From positions 1-23,972 of the forward strand of contig SKHV01000085.1 of assembly GCA_007116765.1 (NCBI GenBank): a stretch of 23,972 nucleotides of DNA. Reading direction: 5' to 3'. A model generated the notes under the pieces. It was not told the origin of the DNA. It did no database searches and saw only the letters and a list, made by a program, of their open reading frames with translations. The stretch's first letter is position 1. Each line of letters starts with the position of its first letter. Made by a program: the position numbers and the translations under genes. The stretch comes from Prolixibacteraceae bacterium. Lineage in GTDB: Bacteria; Bacteroidota; Bacteroidia; Bacteroidales; Prolixibacteraceae. Below, piece after piece: positions 1 to 8,261 of this stretch.

Positions 1-788
1 GAAGCGGGGTTATGTACAACCTGACAGCCGTTATCTGCCAGTATTTTTATTTCTTCATCGTCGAGGTACAACGCATGTGCCAAACTAACATCAGGACCTA
101 AAAACCCAATTGAATCTAGATATTTCACCGGACGCAGGCCATAGCTCTTGAGTGAGTCGGCCACTTCGCCTTTAGTTTCCGATATGTGAGTATGTACGCG
201 CAAACCGTTATCGGTAGCATATTCTCTAATCCAGATGAGTAAACTTTTCGATACAGAATAGATTGCGTGAGGAGCCATGGCAAATTTTACCCTTGAGCTA
301 AAAACATTTGCGTTTTTATGGTAGCGCTGTACCTCTTTTTTATATGCTGAAGCTCTTTCGCTATTACCAAAATCAAAACCGGCATAAGTAAGCATACCCC
401 GAATGCCCATTTCTTCCACTGCGCGAGCCGTGCCGTTTAAAAAATGGTACATGTCAATCATGGTGGTTGTGCCTGTTTTAATCATTTCGAGGCAGGCAAG
501 TTTTGCACCCCAGTATACGTCTTCTTCGGAGATTTTTTTCTCCAGAGGCCATATTTTTTCCTGCAACCAGGGCATAAGGTGCATATCGTCGGCATAACCG
601 CGCATGAGGGTCATGGCCGCATGGGTGTGGCCGTTTATCATCCCGGGCACTATGGCTTTTCTGCTGGCGTCAATTACTTTTTCGGCATCGGATTGGATAT
701 TTGGTGCAATTTGTTTTATGATATTGCCTTCAATAAGGATATCGGTAATTGAATGGTTTAGTTCGCCGTTTTTTATATGGATTCGCAT
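1..788 (-). CDS. amidohydrolase, MTA/SAH deaminase-like (5' part only)
   Basis: I translated this by hand from the complement of the ATG at 786-788; the frame stays open to base 1, so only the first ~262 residues are present and the C-terminus lies outside the window. It belongs to the metal-dependent amidohydrolase superfamily, in the branch of S-adenosylhomocysteine/5'-methylthioadenosine deaminases, chlorohydrolases and guanine deaminases (cytosolic hydrolytic deaminases). Visible: an N-terminal beta-sandwich strand region, then PGMINGHTH with the metal-binding pair H54/H56, a GTTTMID segment near 106-112, VHTHISE with H199/H201 and E204, and LAHAL with H238 followed by VVHNPAS. The early stop at 825-827 in the same frame limits the start to this ATG. 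A GATATTTG at 812-819 (minus strand) is a one-mismatch -7 box. The substrate cannot be decided without the missing part; SAH/MTA is the usual annotation. Confidence 0.88.
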   Translation of the reverse strand, partial: MRIHIKNGELNHSITDILIEGNIIKQIAPNIQSDAEKVIDASRKAIVPGMINGHTHAAMTLMRGYADDMHLMPWLQEKIWPLEKKISEEDVYWGAKLACLEMIKTGTTTMIDMYHFLNGTARAVEEMGIRGMLTYAGFDFGNSERASAYKKEVQRYHKNANVFSSRVKFAMAPHAIYSVSKSLLIWIREYATDNGLRVHTHISETKGEVADSLKSYGLRPVKYLDSIGFLGPDVSLAHALYLDDEEIKILADNGCQVVHNPA

Positions 789-815
789 GATGATGTCTGT
801 TTTTGATTCTTCAAA

Positions 816-845
816 TATCGCATATTATTATCAATTAATGCGATA
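816..845. repeat. 8-bp-arm inverted repeat in the intergenic gap
   Basis: TATCGCAT (816-823) is mirrored by ATGCGATA (838-845) with a 14-nt spacer. It lies between the end of the DUF4143 ATPase gene and the start of the amidohydrolase, and overlaps the possible -7 box of the latter. No T-run follows on the minus strand, so an operator is as likely as a terminator. The function is unknown. Confidence 0.35.
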
Positions 846-858
846 AAAAACACAAGGT

Positions 859-2010
859 TTACATTTCAATTTGGTCGATTTTATTAAATGGAACAACGCT
901 AACCGACTGGCTCCTTTTCTGTTCAATATCGCCTGCATAAACCAAATAGCCTCCTTCATTTCCCGTTAGTTTCTGCCAATATCGGATTCCCTTAAAAAAA
1001 TCATCGTTTATTGTTTGCCCCGATTTTATTTCAACCGGAACTCGTCTGTTTCCTTTTTTGATTAGCAAATCTATTTCGTTTCCATTATTATCGCGCCAGA
1101 AATATAAGTTGTTTGTCTTTCCGCTATTGAATGACTTTTTCAGGAAATCAAGAACTATAAGATTTTCAAACAAAGCACCTCTGAAAGGGTGTATTGTTAA
1201 TAGTGAAATATCATCAATTCCCATTAAAGCAGCAGCAAGTCCTGTATCGTAAAAGTATAACTTGGGCATTTTTACTATTCTTTTGTTGAAATTTTTATGA
1301 TAGGGCTGGAGCCTGAATACAATAAAACTTGCTTCAAGTACACCAATCCATGAACTAATTGTTTTAGCATCAACGCCTGTTTCAGTAGCCAGGCTGTTCA
1401 TATTTAATAATTGCCCAATACGACCGGCACAAAGCCTTAGAAAACGTTCAAAAGTATATAAGTCGTTGATGTTTTTGATTAAGCGAACATCACGTTCAAT
1501 ATAAGTTCTGATGTAGTTGGCGTAAAACTTTACCGGATCAACTTTGTTTTGATAAATTTCCGGATATCCGCCTTGAAACATCAACTGATTGCTTTGATTC
1601 GCTTCAGGCATAATTTCACCTATCGACAAGGGCAATAAGAACAAATAAGCGACCCTTCCGGCCAAACTTTGAGAAATACTGTTATTGAGCAAGAAATTAT
1701 TCGAACCTGTAAGAATAAATAATCCATTTTCTTTTGTTTCGTCTAAAACCTGTTGCAGGTATGAAAATAATTCAGGAACTCGCTGTACTTCATCTAAAAT
1801 AGCACCATTGGGATAAGTTGACAAAAAACCCCGTGGATCATCAGCAGCAAATCGCCTTATGTCAGGGTTTTCCAAGCTCACATAAGTTTTATCACTAAAA
1901 ACTTTTCTTACAATAGTTGTTTTTCCCGATTGCCTGGGTCCGGTTACAGCAACGGCTCTGAATTGTTTGGCCAATTCTTTTAATTCTTTTTCAGCTTCCC
2001 TGTTAATCAT
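859..2010 (-). CDS. AAA ATPase with DUF4143 domain
   Basis: A 383-aa protein of the stand-alone AAA_14/DUF4143 ATPase family, common in Bacteroidota and archaea and mostly of unknown role. Seen in order: Walker A GPRQSGKT at 24-31; Walker B AILDEV with D73/E74; sensor-like TGSNNFLL at 101-108; a winged-helix-like stretch about 203-237; and a C-terminal DUF4143 part with NEIDLLI (E312, D314) and VPVEIKSG (E327, K329), the arrangement of a PD-(D/E)xK nuclease-like fold. Length is normal for the family. The gene stands alone, with a perfect palindrome straddling its promoter, and the -7 box is only 4 nt from the ATG, so the mRNA is probably leaderless. Such proteins are sometimes linked to defence or toxin-antitoxin-like functions, but nothing here proves that. 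Confidence 0.9.
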   Translation of the reverse strand: MINREAEKELKELAKQFRAVAVTGPRQSGKTTIVRKVFSDKTYVSLENPDIRRFAADDPRGFLSTYPNGAILDEVQRVPELFSYLQQVLDETKENGLFILTGSNNFLLNNSISQSLAGRVAYLFLLPLSIGEIMPEANQSNQLMFQGGYPEIYQNKVDPVKFYANYIRTYIERDVRLIKNINDLYTFERFLRLCAGRIGQLLNMNSLATETGVDAKTISSWIGVLEASFIVFRLQPYHKNFNKRIVKMPKLYFYDTGLAAALMGIDDISLLTIHPFRGALFENLIVLDFLKKSFNSGKTNNLYFWRDNNGNEIDLLIKKGNRRVPVEIKSGQTINDDFFKGIRYWQKLTGNEGGYLVYAGDIEQKRSQSVSVVPFNKIDQIEM

Positions 2011-2014
2011 GCCT

Positions 2015-2044
2015 CAAATATACAATATTGGAATCATATTCCAA
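2015..2044 (-). promoter_or_regulatory. Bacteroidota-type promoter of the DUF4143 ATPase gene
   Basis: On the minus strand TTG (2042-2044) is followed after exactly 19 nt by TATATTTG (2015-2022), matching the Bacteroidota pattern TTG-N19-21-TAnnTTTG. Only AGGC separates the -7 box from the ATG, implying a leaderless or nearly leaderless transcript. Confidence 0.6.
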
Positions 2045-2053
2045 TATTGTATA
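2019..2053. promoter_or_regulatory. perfect 16-bp-arm palindrome, candidate operator
   Basis: TATACAATATTGGAAT (2019-2034) is the exact reverse complement of 2038-2053, with a 3-nt centre at 2035-2037. It fills the space between the TTG and TATATTTG elements and overlaps the -7 box, so a bound dimer would block RNA polymerase. It starts 4 nt from the stop of the upstream dehydrogenase gene, so a terminator role is possible, but no T-run follows on the minus strand. Confidence 0.65.
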
Positions 2054-2056
2054 AAT

Positions 2057-3019
2057 CTAAAAACACAACATCACTTTCATTGCACCTTTAGTTTTAGCTG
2101 CTTCGAAAGCTTCCAATGCATTGTCAAAAGGGAAAATCCGATTAATGAGCGAACTCAAGTCAACACCTGTTGCCAAATAGTTAATTGCAGGTTGAAACAA
2201 GCCGCAGCGTGAACCTACAATGGTGATTTCGTTCACAACTACCGAAGTCATATCGATGTTTTGGCTCGAAGCTATGGTGCTTTTTAAAACCAGTACCCCG
2301 CGAGGTTTGGTGTGCGAAAGCGAAAAATTAAAACCATTGGCACTACCGGTGGCTTCAATCACAATATCGTATTGTTTTTGGGGCATTTGATCGAGCAAGA
2401 CAATTTGGCTTCCATTGGCTTTCGCCAGTTCCAATTTATTGGGGTGCTTGCCTACATGTGTTATTTTAGCAGCAGTAGTGCTTACTGCATGGTTAATGAG
2501 CAGGCCAAGTTTGCCGTCGCCTACAATCAATACTTTGTCATTGGCCGAAAAATCAACTTGTTCCAATATTTCGAAACCGGCCGCCAATGGTTCGCAAAGT
2601 GTAGCCATTTCGTTGCTCACATTTTCAGGAACAAGCAGCAAGTTTTCGACGGGCAGGGTTAGGTATTCGGCAAAAGCACCATCGCGCTTGGCAATGCCTA
2701 AGGTTGTTCGTTTGGGGCAATGCCGCCCCATTCCAACACGGCAATATTCGCACGAAGGTTCACCGCAAGCGCAGTTAATATCGCCCACCACCCGTTGCCC
2801 CAGTAAGGTTTGGTCTTTATCATTTATTTCTTCAACAACACCAACAAATTCGTGCCCGGGTATGCCCTTAAAGTTCATATAGCCTTTGGTGATTTCGATA
2901 TCGGTATTGCAAATGCCCGCCATAAGCACTTTTACTAATGCTTCCCCGGCATGAATTTCAGGCTTACGAATATTTGATTTCAGGTTTATTTTTTTTCCGT
3001 CGAAAACAAGTGCCTTCAT
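2057..3019 (-). CDS. zinc-dependent MDR alcohol dehydrogenase-like protein
   Basis: A 320-aa cytosolic medium-chain dehydrogenase/reductase. The catalytic-zinc ligands are in place: C37 in AGICNTD, H56/E57 in PGHE, and C142/E143 in LCEPLA. A structural-zinc cluster lies at C85, C90, C93 and C101, with a slightly longer first spacing than the usual CxxCxxC(7)C. The Rossmann loop is VGDGKLG around 166-172. It is a little shorter than the ~340-360 aa typical of MDR enzymes, mostly in the C-terminal half. The start is ATG, 20 nt after the stop of the iron-type alcohol dehydrogenase, so the two are probably co-transcribed. The substrate is unknown; the pairing of two unrelated alcohol dehydrogenases suggests interconversion of an alcohol and an aldehyde or ketone (inference). 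Confidence 0.88.
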   Translation of the reverse strand: MKALVFDGKKINLKSNIRKPEIHAGEALVKVLMAGICNTDIEITKGYMNFKGIPGHEFVGVVEEINDKDQTLLGQRVVGDINCACGEPSCEYCRVGMGRHCPKRTTLGIAKRDGAFAEYLTLPVENLLLVPENVSNEMATLCEPLAAGFEILEQVDFSANDKVLIVGDGKLGLLINHAVSTTAAKITHVGKHPNKLELAKANGSQIVLLDQMPQKQYDIVIEATGSANGFNFSLSHTKPRGVLVLKSTIASSQNIDMTSVVVNEITIVGSRCGLFQPAINYLATGVDLSSLINRIFPFDNALEAFEAAKTKGAMKVMLCF

Positions 3020-3039
3020 GATTTAGGTTCTAAGTTTAA

Positions 3040-4197
3040 TTACAAACAAAGCTTCAATATAAGCCATAAATCGTTGTTGTTCAACTCTACAGGATGGTTT
3101 TTCAAACTTGTTGCTTTTATTATTTCAGGAAAATGGTTTTCGGAAATCCCAAAGTCAGAAAGCTTTGGCAATTGAAATTTGGCACTCAGTTTTTCAATGT
3201 ATTCCATCAGAAAATTGGCAGCTTCATTTCCACTTGAGTGAGGTGCTATAAGCTGTGCCACTTTTTCGTATTTTGCTAAAACATAATCATTATTTTTTTT
3301 GCGCAAGATCTCAATGCTCACCCGGTTGGCCGCGGCCATTAGCGTGCCGCACACAATGCCATGCGTCACAGGGTGCAAGCTGCCCAAGGGTTGGGCAAAA
3401 CCATGCACCACGCCTAACCCGGCGTTGGCCAGCGTTATGCCCGAAATCATTGCCGCATAGCTCATATTGGCACGTGCTGCAATGTTACTGCCATTGTCAA
3501 CGGCAGTTTCTATCGAGTTCATTAGCCGTTGTAGGGCATCAAGTGCAAGGGCATCGGTAAGTGGGGTAGAGTTTGTTGAAAGGTACGATTCGAGCAACTG
3601 GGTAAATGCATCCATGCCCGAGGCTGCTGTTACAGAGGGAGGGCAGTTAATGGTAAGTGCAGGGTCAACCAGTGCAATGTCGGGAACAAAATTGTTGTGG
3701 CGCAATGATTTTTTAAAACCCCCGGCACCCCGGCGGCTGATTACCGCATTTTTGGTGCACTCACTGCCGGTGCCCGAGGTGGTGGGTACAGCTACAAGTG
3801 GCACTTTTTTGCCCGAAGGTTCGCGTGTGCCAACCCCTTCGAGGTAATCAACAATTGAGCCTTCTTCGCACAGCATAGCCGAAATGGCTTTGCCGGCATC
3901 AAGCACACTGCCGCCACCTATGGGCACAATTATCTGCGGTGTAAATTGCTTATGTTCCCGCACGGCTTCATCCACATCATAGGGCGAGGGTTCTTCTACT
4001 ATTTGAACAATACGTTTGGAAATATTCAGCTTGTTAAATTCCGAGAAAAGTGATTTCGCGGATTTGCTGTTCAAAAAGGATGAGCTGCCGGTTACCAGCA
4101 GCACTCTTTCGCCGTATTGAGAAACAATTTTTGGGAGGGAATTAAATTTCCCTGCACCAAATATTATGTGTGGGTTTGATGCAAAATTGAAATTCAT
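3040..4197 (-). CDS. iron-containing (group III) alcohol dehydrogenase family protein
   Basis: Fe-ADH/dehydroquinate synthase-like fold, cytosolic, NAD(P)-linked. The frame extends to a TTG at 4213-4215 (391 aa) but that overlaps the methyltransferase; I prefer the ATG at 4195-4197 (385 aa), 7 nt after the methyltransferase stop. Numbered from the TTG: nucleotide-binding GGGSVLDAGKA at 100-110, PTTSGTGSE at 144-152, then the metal site GMDAFTQLLE (D202, Q206) and VVHGFAQPLGSLHPVTHG (H271, Q275, H285). In FucO-like enzymes the positions of Q206 and Q275 are histidines, so the metal sphere is altered; a DA-x-TQ subgroup exists within the family. The central part (about 3300-3900) is visibly richer in G+C than its neighbours. 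Substrate unknown. Confidence 0.88.
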   Translation of the reverse strand: MNFNFASNPHIIFGAGKFNSLPKIVSQYGERVLLVTGSSSFLNSKSAKSLFSEFNKLNISKRIVQIVEEPSPYDVDEAVREHKQFTPQIIVPIGGGSVLDAGKAISAMLCEEGSIVDYLEGVGTREPSGKKVPLVAVPTTSGTGSECTKNAVISRRGAGGFKKSLRHNNFVPDIALVDPALTINCPPSVTAASGMDAFTQLLESYLSTNSTPLTDALALDALQRLMNSIETAVDNGSNIAARANMSYAAMISGITLANAGLGVVHGFAQPLGSLHPVTHGIVCGTLMAAANRVSIEILRKKNNDYVLAKYEKVAQLIAPHSSGNEAANFLMEYIEKLSAKFQLPKLSDFGISENHFPEIIKATSLKNHPVELNNNDLWLILKLCL

Positions 4198-4204
4198 GTT
4201 AATA

Positions 4205-4819
4205 TTATTTTTCAAGCATAATTATCCGGTAGTTACCCCGCTTTTCTACTTTTTGGTCACTAATAACTTTCAATTTGGTTTTATTCAGCAAGGGTTCAAA
4301 ATTCATGGCTATATTACTAAAAAACACATTGGTAAAAAGGTTGAAGAATTTTCTTGCAGCCGAAGGTTTTTTGTTTTTTGGTACAAATTTATCAAGTACT
4401 GAAATTTTACCTCCTTTTTTTACCACTCGCTCAGCTTCCTGTATTGTTTTTACAGGGTCGGGGATAACGGTAAGTACCATATGTAGCAAAACTTTGTCGA
4501 AAGTATTTTTAGGGAACTCAAGGTTTTGTCCATCCATAAGCATTGTCTTTAAATTATGCTTCACTTTTTTATTCCGTTTTTTAGTGAGCTTTACCATAGC
4601 CGGAGTAATGTCGGTAGCAATTATTTCGCATCCCGGTGACATATAGTCAATATCCATGCCGGTACCTGCGCCTACAATCAACACTTTTTCGCCGGGTTTT
4701 ACATCGAGCAGTTCCATTGTGCATTTACGTGCACCGTTAAGTACTTTGGCCGACCAGCTATAGGTAGGGGCATAAACTGAATATCGTATGCGGTTTAGTT
4801 TGTTGCTGTTAATTCCCAT
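4205..4819 (-). CDS. class I SAM-dependent methyltransferase
   Basis: A 204-aa Rossmann-fold methyltransferase. Motif I is VLIVGAGTGMDIDYM (46-60), with an acidic residue D71 at the end of strand 2 (ATDIT), then the LxxMxLxxIPDP post-motif II region (LHMVLTVIPDP) and VVKKGGKISVLDKF. It resembles the UbiE/phospholipid N-methyltransferase (Pmt) group, where the substrate may be lipid or quinone, but no substrate can be read from the sequence. The N-terminal Y-x-x-Y/W-rich segment (RYSVYAPTYSW) is typical of the phosphatidylethanolamine methyltransferase-like subgroup. ATG start at 4817-4819; 28 nt after the transporter stop and 7 nt before the iron-type dehydrogenase, so part of the same transcription unit. 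Confidence 0.85.
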   Translation of the reverse strand: MGINSNKLNRIRYSVYAPTYSWSAKVLNGARKCTMELLDVKPGEKVLIVGAGTGMDIDYMSPGCEIIATDITPAMVKLTKKRNKKVKHNLKTMLMDGQNLEFPKNTFDKVLLHMVLTVIPDPVKTIQEAERVVKKGGKISVLDKFVPKNKKPSAARKFFNLFTNVFFSNIAMNFEPLLNKTKLKVISDQKVEKRGNYRIIMLEK

Positions 4820-4847
4820 AAATTATAGTGTGAAGTGAATTAACGAA

Positions 4848-6974
4848 TTAATTGTGGCTGTGTGGACCTATGTATTTTTCGAGCAAATGCGAAATTGATT
4901 TTGGTTCACCTATTATTGTAAGTATGTCGTTGTTTTCGAGCATTGTATTGCCATGAGGGGTTATGGTGCTGCCCCTGCGTTCAATAAGTGCAACAAGTAC
5001 GTCCGACGGGAATTTTACTTCCATCAATTGTTTTCCAATCAATTCCGACTGTACAGTGCCTTTGCGTAATTGTACGGAGATAAAGCGTTCGTTGTGGAGC
5101 AGGTATTCTTTTATCTGACGGTGTTTTTCAAAGCTCATCATGCTTTCAATGAAATCGTCACGCTCAATAATATCGGTGATGCGCGATAGCATCCTTAGTT
5201 GCTGACGTGCTTCGCTTGATGGGTTTACAAGGAAAAAGAAAACTTGAATGTAGTCTTCGGAAGAAATGGCTCCTTTGCTAACTGGCTTTCTAATGCCTTT
5301 TTCTTTTATCACTACAATTTGCAGTGAAGGGTAATCGATTTTTTCGTTTTTGGCATACAAAATTGAAACTTTTGGGACTACCAGTGCAGGTTCAATTGCC
5401 GATGTGGCGTAAAATTCTTTCACAAACGAATTTTTATCGACCCCTGTTTCAATTGAAAATGTTTCCGAAATTTCTTCAACCAGTTCTTCGTAATTCATTT
5501 TTTTGTTGATGTAAGAAACCCTGGCACGTATAATCGTTTCGTCGAAGGGGTCGCCATGTCTTAAGCCTTTCTCTTTCAGAATTCCCATAAATTCGCTTTC
5601 GAGGTCGGAATACTGATATTTTCCGAGCAGTGCAAACCAGTGGTAAATAGCTCCTTCGCGATGTATTTTTTTGCGTACATAATAGTGGTACCAAAGGTAT
5701 CCGGCAACAATCATAGCTGCGCTAAAGAGTATAGCGGTCCATCCCATATAAGCTATTAGTACAACTGAAATAATAATTCCGGCAATTTGCATCCCCGGGT
5801 ATAATGGTGATTTATAGCCCGGGTCGTACGATTCGATTTTACTGTTACGGAAAACGATTACCGAAAAGTTTATGAGCATAAAAATAATAAGCTGAAAAGT
5901 ACTGGCAAGTTTTGCAATACCACTTTCTGAAAGTACCAAAATGAAGAAAAGGATGATGCCTGTTGTTAGTAAAACGGCAGCCGTAGGTATTCCTCGCTTA
6001 TTTACAGTTGAGAATTTGTTAGGGAAAAGCTTGTCGCGACTCATTGCAAAAGGGTATCGCGATGAAGATAAAAGCCCTGCATTTCCGGTTGAAGCGAATG
6101 CCGCCATTGCTGCACCTGTAACAAGATACATGCCTGTGTTCCCGGGTAGCCAACGGAAGAGCCCTTTTACTGCTGTTGCTGCGGGTGCCAGGTCGCTTGC
6201 AAAATCGGCAGGGTTTATTAATGCTACCATCACAAAAACACCCAAGAAATATACTACGGCTGTTACTGATAACGAAAGCAACATTCCCAGTGGGATATTT
6301 CGTTCGGGGTTTTTAATTTCTTCGGCCACGCTGGCAATTTGTGTAAGCCCAAGGTACGATACAAAAACAAAGCCAGCCGTGGTCAAAATTCCTTCAGCTC
6401 CATTTGTAAAAAAAGGGGTAAAATTATCGTTCAGTGCAGGACGGTCGATGGCTTGTGTGAAAAAAATCGAAAAAAGGCCATCGATAATAAAGGTACCGAC
6501 AACCACGAGCAGGAAAATTACCAGGAAATTCTGCATTTTCGATGTTTTTTTTGCTCCAATGAGGTTTAATCCCATAAAAACCAACGTGGCCATTATGGCA
6601 ATGGTTTTTACCGGCACTTCCCAGAAAATTGAGGCATATGCGCCAATACCAATAATGGCAAAGGCGGTTTTAAACATCAGTGAAAGGTAGGTTCCTAGTC
6701 CCCCTATAGTACCCATGAGCGGGCCAAGGCTGCGGTCAAGGAAATAATAGGCGCCACCGGAGCGGGGCAGTGCTGTTGAAATTTCAGCAATACTGAACAT
6801 AGCAGGCATAATCAATAAGCCCGAAACCAGGTATGCAACAAAAACCGATGGTCCGGTGTACATTGAAGCTAAGCCGGGTAAAAGAAAAAAGCCTGAGCTA
6901 AACATGGCTCCTGTACTTATTGCAAATACATCAAATAGTCCTAATTCTTTTTTTAGTTTTTCCGGCTTTTTCAT
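4848..6974 (-). CDS. APC-family amino-acid permease fused to EIIA-like and TrkA-C domains
   Basis: A 708-aa inner-membrane transporter. Residues ~10-430 are an APC-superfamily permease with about 12 hydrophobic segments and the typical start GLFDVFAISTGAMFSSGFF, plus SxAEEIKNPERNIP near 215-228. Residues ~478-628 look like a PTS EIIA type-2 domain, but where the phospho-histidine would sit (consensus ...PH...) the sequence has P534-K535, so it is probably regulatory and not phosphorylated. Residues ~630-702 are a TrkA-C/RCK-C ligand-binding domain (RFISVQLRKG...LIGKQLMEVKFP...DILTIIGEP). The overall design is that of cation/amino-acid permeases gated by cytosolic nucleotide or phosphate sensing. 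It starts 57 nt after clpX with no clear promoter seen in the gap, and leads the methyltransferase/dehydrogenase group. Confidence 0.88.
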   Translation of the reverse strand: MKKPEKLKKELGLFDVFAISTGAMFSSGFFLLPGLASMYTGPSVFVAYLVSGLLIMPAMFSIAEISTALPRSGGAYYFLDRSLGPLMGTIGGLGTYLSLMFKTAFAIIGIGAYASIFWEVPVKTIAIMATLVFMGLNLIGAKKTSKMQNFLVIFLLVVVGTFIIDGLFSIFFTQAIDRPALNDNFTPFFTNGAEGILTTAGFVFVSYLGLTQIASVAEEIKNPERNIPLGMLLSLSVTAVVYFLGVFVMVALINPADFASDLAPAATAVKGLFRWLPGNTGMYLVTGAAMAAFASTGNAGLLSSSRYPFAMSRDKLFPNKFSTVNKRGIPTAAVLLTTGIILFFILVLSESGIAKLASTFQLIIFMLINFSVIVFRNSKIESYDPGYKSPLYPGMQIAGIIISVVLIAYMGWTAILFSAAMIVAGYLWYHYYVRKKIHREGAIYHWFALLGKYQYSDLESEFMGILKEKGLRHGDPFDETIIRARVSYINKKMNYEELVEEISETFSIETGVDKNSFVKEFYATSAIEPALVVPKVSILYAKNEKIDYPSLQIVVIKEKGIRKPVSKGAISSEDYIQVFFFLVNPSSEARQQLRMLSRITDIIERDDFIESMMSFEKHRQIKEYLLHNERFISVQLRKGTVQSELIGKQLMEVKFPSDVLVALIERRGSTITPHGNTMLENNDILTIIGEPKSISHLLEKYIGPHSHN

Positions 6975-7031
6975 TTGTCTCGGAGCGCTTCAATTGTTTA
7001 ATTAACAACAACAAGTGTAAATGAAGGTATA

Positions 7032-8249
7032 TTAGCTGGCTTTCAGGAGTTTCATCCCAATCTTTTCAATCCTGTCGCGTGCATAATCTTCCGTAATAGT
7101 TAATTTTTTGCTGCCATTTGAAGGCATTTCGAACATGGCATCCACCATTATGGTTTCGCATATTGAACGTAAGCCACGAGCTCCCAGTTTATATTCTGTT
7201 GCAATATTCACAACATAATTCAGAGCATCTTCTTCAAATACTAAATCAATATTGTCGAGTTCGAACAGTTTCAGATATTGCTTTACTATTGCATTTTTGG
7301 GTTCTGTAAGTATCCTTCTTAGTGCATCGGCATCGAGTGGGTCAAGATATGTAAGCACGGGTAAACGACCGATAATTTCGGGAATTAGCCCAAACGATTT
7401 CAAATCCATGGGTGCAATGTATTGCATCAGATTATTGCGGTCGATGCTCGATGTATGTTCAACTGCGTTGAATCCCACTACTTTAGTGTTCATGCGTTGA
7501 GCAATTTTGCGTTCAATGCCATCGAAAGCACCACCACAAACAAACAGGATGTTTTTAGTGTTTACAGGGATCATTTTTTGTTCGGGGTGCTTACGACCAC
7601 CTTGTGGCGGTACATTTACCACAGCGCCTTCGAGTAATTTAAGCAAGCCTTGCTGAACGCCCTCGCCCGATACGTCGCGGGTAATTGACGGGTTATCGCC
7701 TTTGCGGGCTATTTTGTCTATCTCGTCGATAAAAACTATTCCTTTTTCGGCTGCTTCAACGTTGTAGTCGGCGGCCTGTAGCAGGCGGGTAAGCAAGCTT
7801 TCAATGTCTTCGCCTACGTAACCGGCTTCGGTTAAAACGGTAGCATCAACAATGGTAAACGGAACATGCAGCATTTTTGCAATGGTACGTGCAAGCAGGG
7901 TTTTACCTGTTCCGGTTGGACCAACCAGAATAATGTTCGATTTTTCGATTTCAGTTTCTTCTTCGTCAATTTTTTGACCTAAACGCTTGTAGTGATTGTA
8001 CACGGCAACCGAAAGTATTTTCTTCGCGTGATCCTGTCCAATCACATATTTATCGAGGAATTCTTTAATTTGAACGGGTTTTAAAAGCTTGATTGACTTG
8101 AGGTCGAACGATGATTTTTTGTTATTAAATTCCTCTTCAACAATAGCGTGGGCTTGTTCAATGCATTTATCGCATATGTGTGCTCCCATTCCTGCTATCA
8201 GCAAGTCAACTTCGTTTTTCTTTCTACCGCAAAATGAGCATTTATCCAT
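7032..8249 (-). CDS. clpX: ATP-dependent Clp protease ATP-binding subunit ClpX
   Basis: A 405-aa AAA+ unfoldase that recognises, unfolds and feeds proteins into ClpP. The N-terminal zinc-binding dimerisation domain has C4, C7, C26 and C29; Walker A GPTGTGKT is at 110-117; Walker B IVFIDEID with D175/E176; the arginine-rich sensor-2 region LGARGLRSI lies near the end; the ClpP-docking loop is VGF (within KVVGFNAVE) instead of the enterobacterial IGF. Length is normal. ATG start at 8247-8249, only 12 nt after clpP, so the two are co-transcribed. Confidence 0.97.
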   Translation of the reverse strand: MDKCSFCGRKKNEVDLLIAGMGAHICDKCIEQAHAIVEEEFNNKKSSFDLKSIKLLKPVQIKEFLDKYVIGQDHAKKILSVAVYNHYKRLGQKIDEEETEIEKSNIILVGPTGTGKTLLARTIAKMLHVPFTIVDATVLTEAGYVGEDIESLLTRLLQAADYNVEAAEKGIVFIDEIDKIARKGDNPSITRDVSGEGVQQGLLKLLEGAVVNVPPQGGRKHPEQKMIPVNTKNILFVCGGAFDGIERKIAQRMNTKVVGFNAVEHTSSIDRNNLMQYIAPMDLKSFGLIPEIIGRLPVLTYLDPLDADALRRILTEPKNAIVKQYLKLFELDNIDLVFEEDALNYVVNIATEYKLGARGLRSICETIMVDAMFEMPSNGSKKLTITEDYARDRIEKIGMKLLKAS

Positions 8250-8261
8250 TTCTGTTCCTTC

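Noticed and set aside
4198..4215. TTG start for the iron-type alcohol dehydrogenase, overlapping the methyltransferase
   Set aside because: A downstream ATG at 4195-4197 starts just after the methyltransferase stop and before the first conserved strand; the six extra residues carry no conserved feature.
5941..6690. A 249-aa frame on the plus strand opposite the APC transporter
   Set aside because: It is antisense to a well-supported membrane domain, resembles no family I know, and has the Lys/Pro/Ala-rich composition expected of an antisense shadow of hydrophobic codons.
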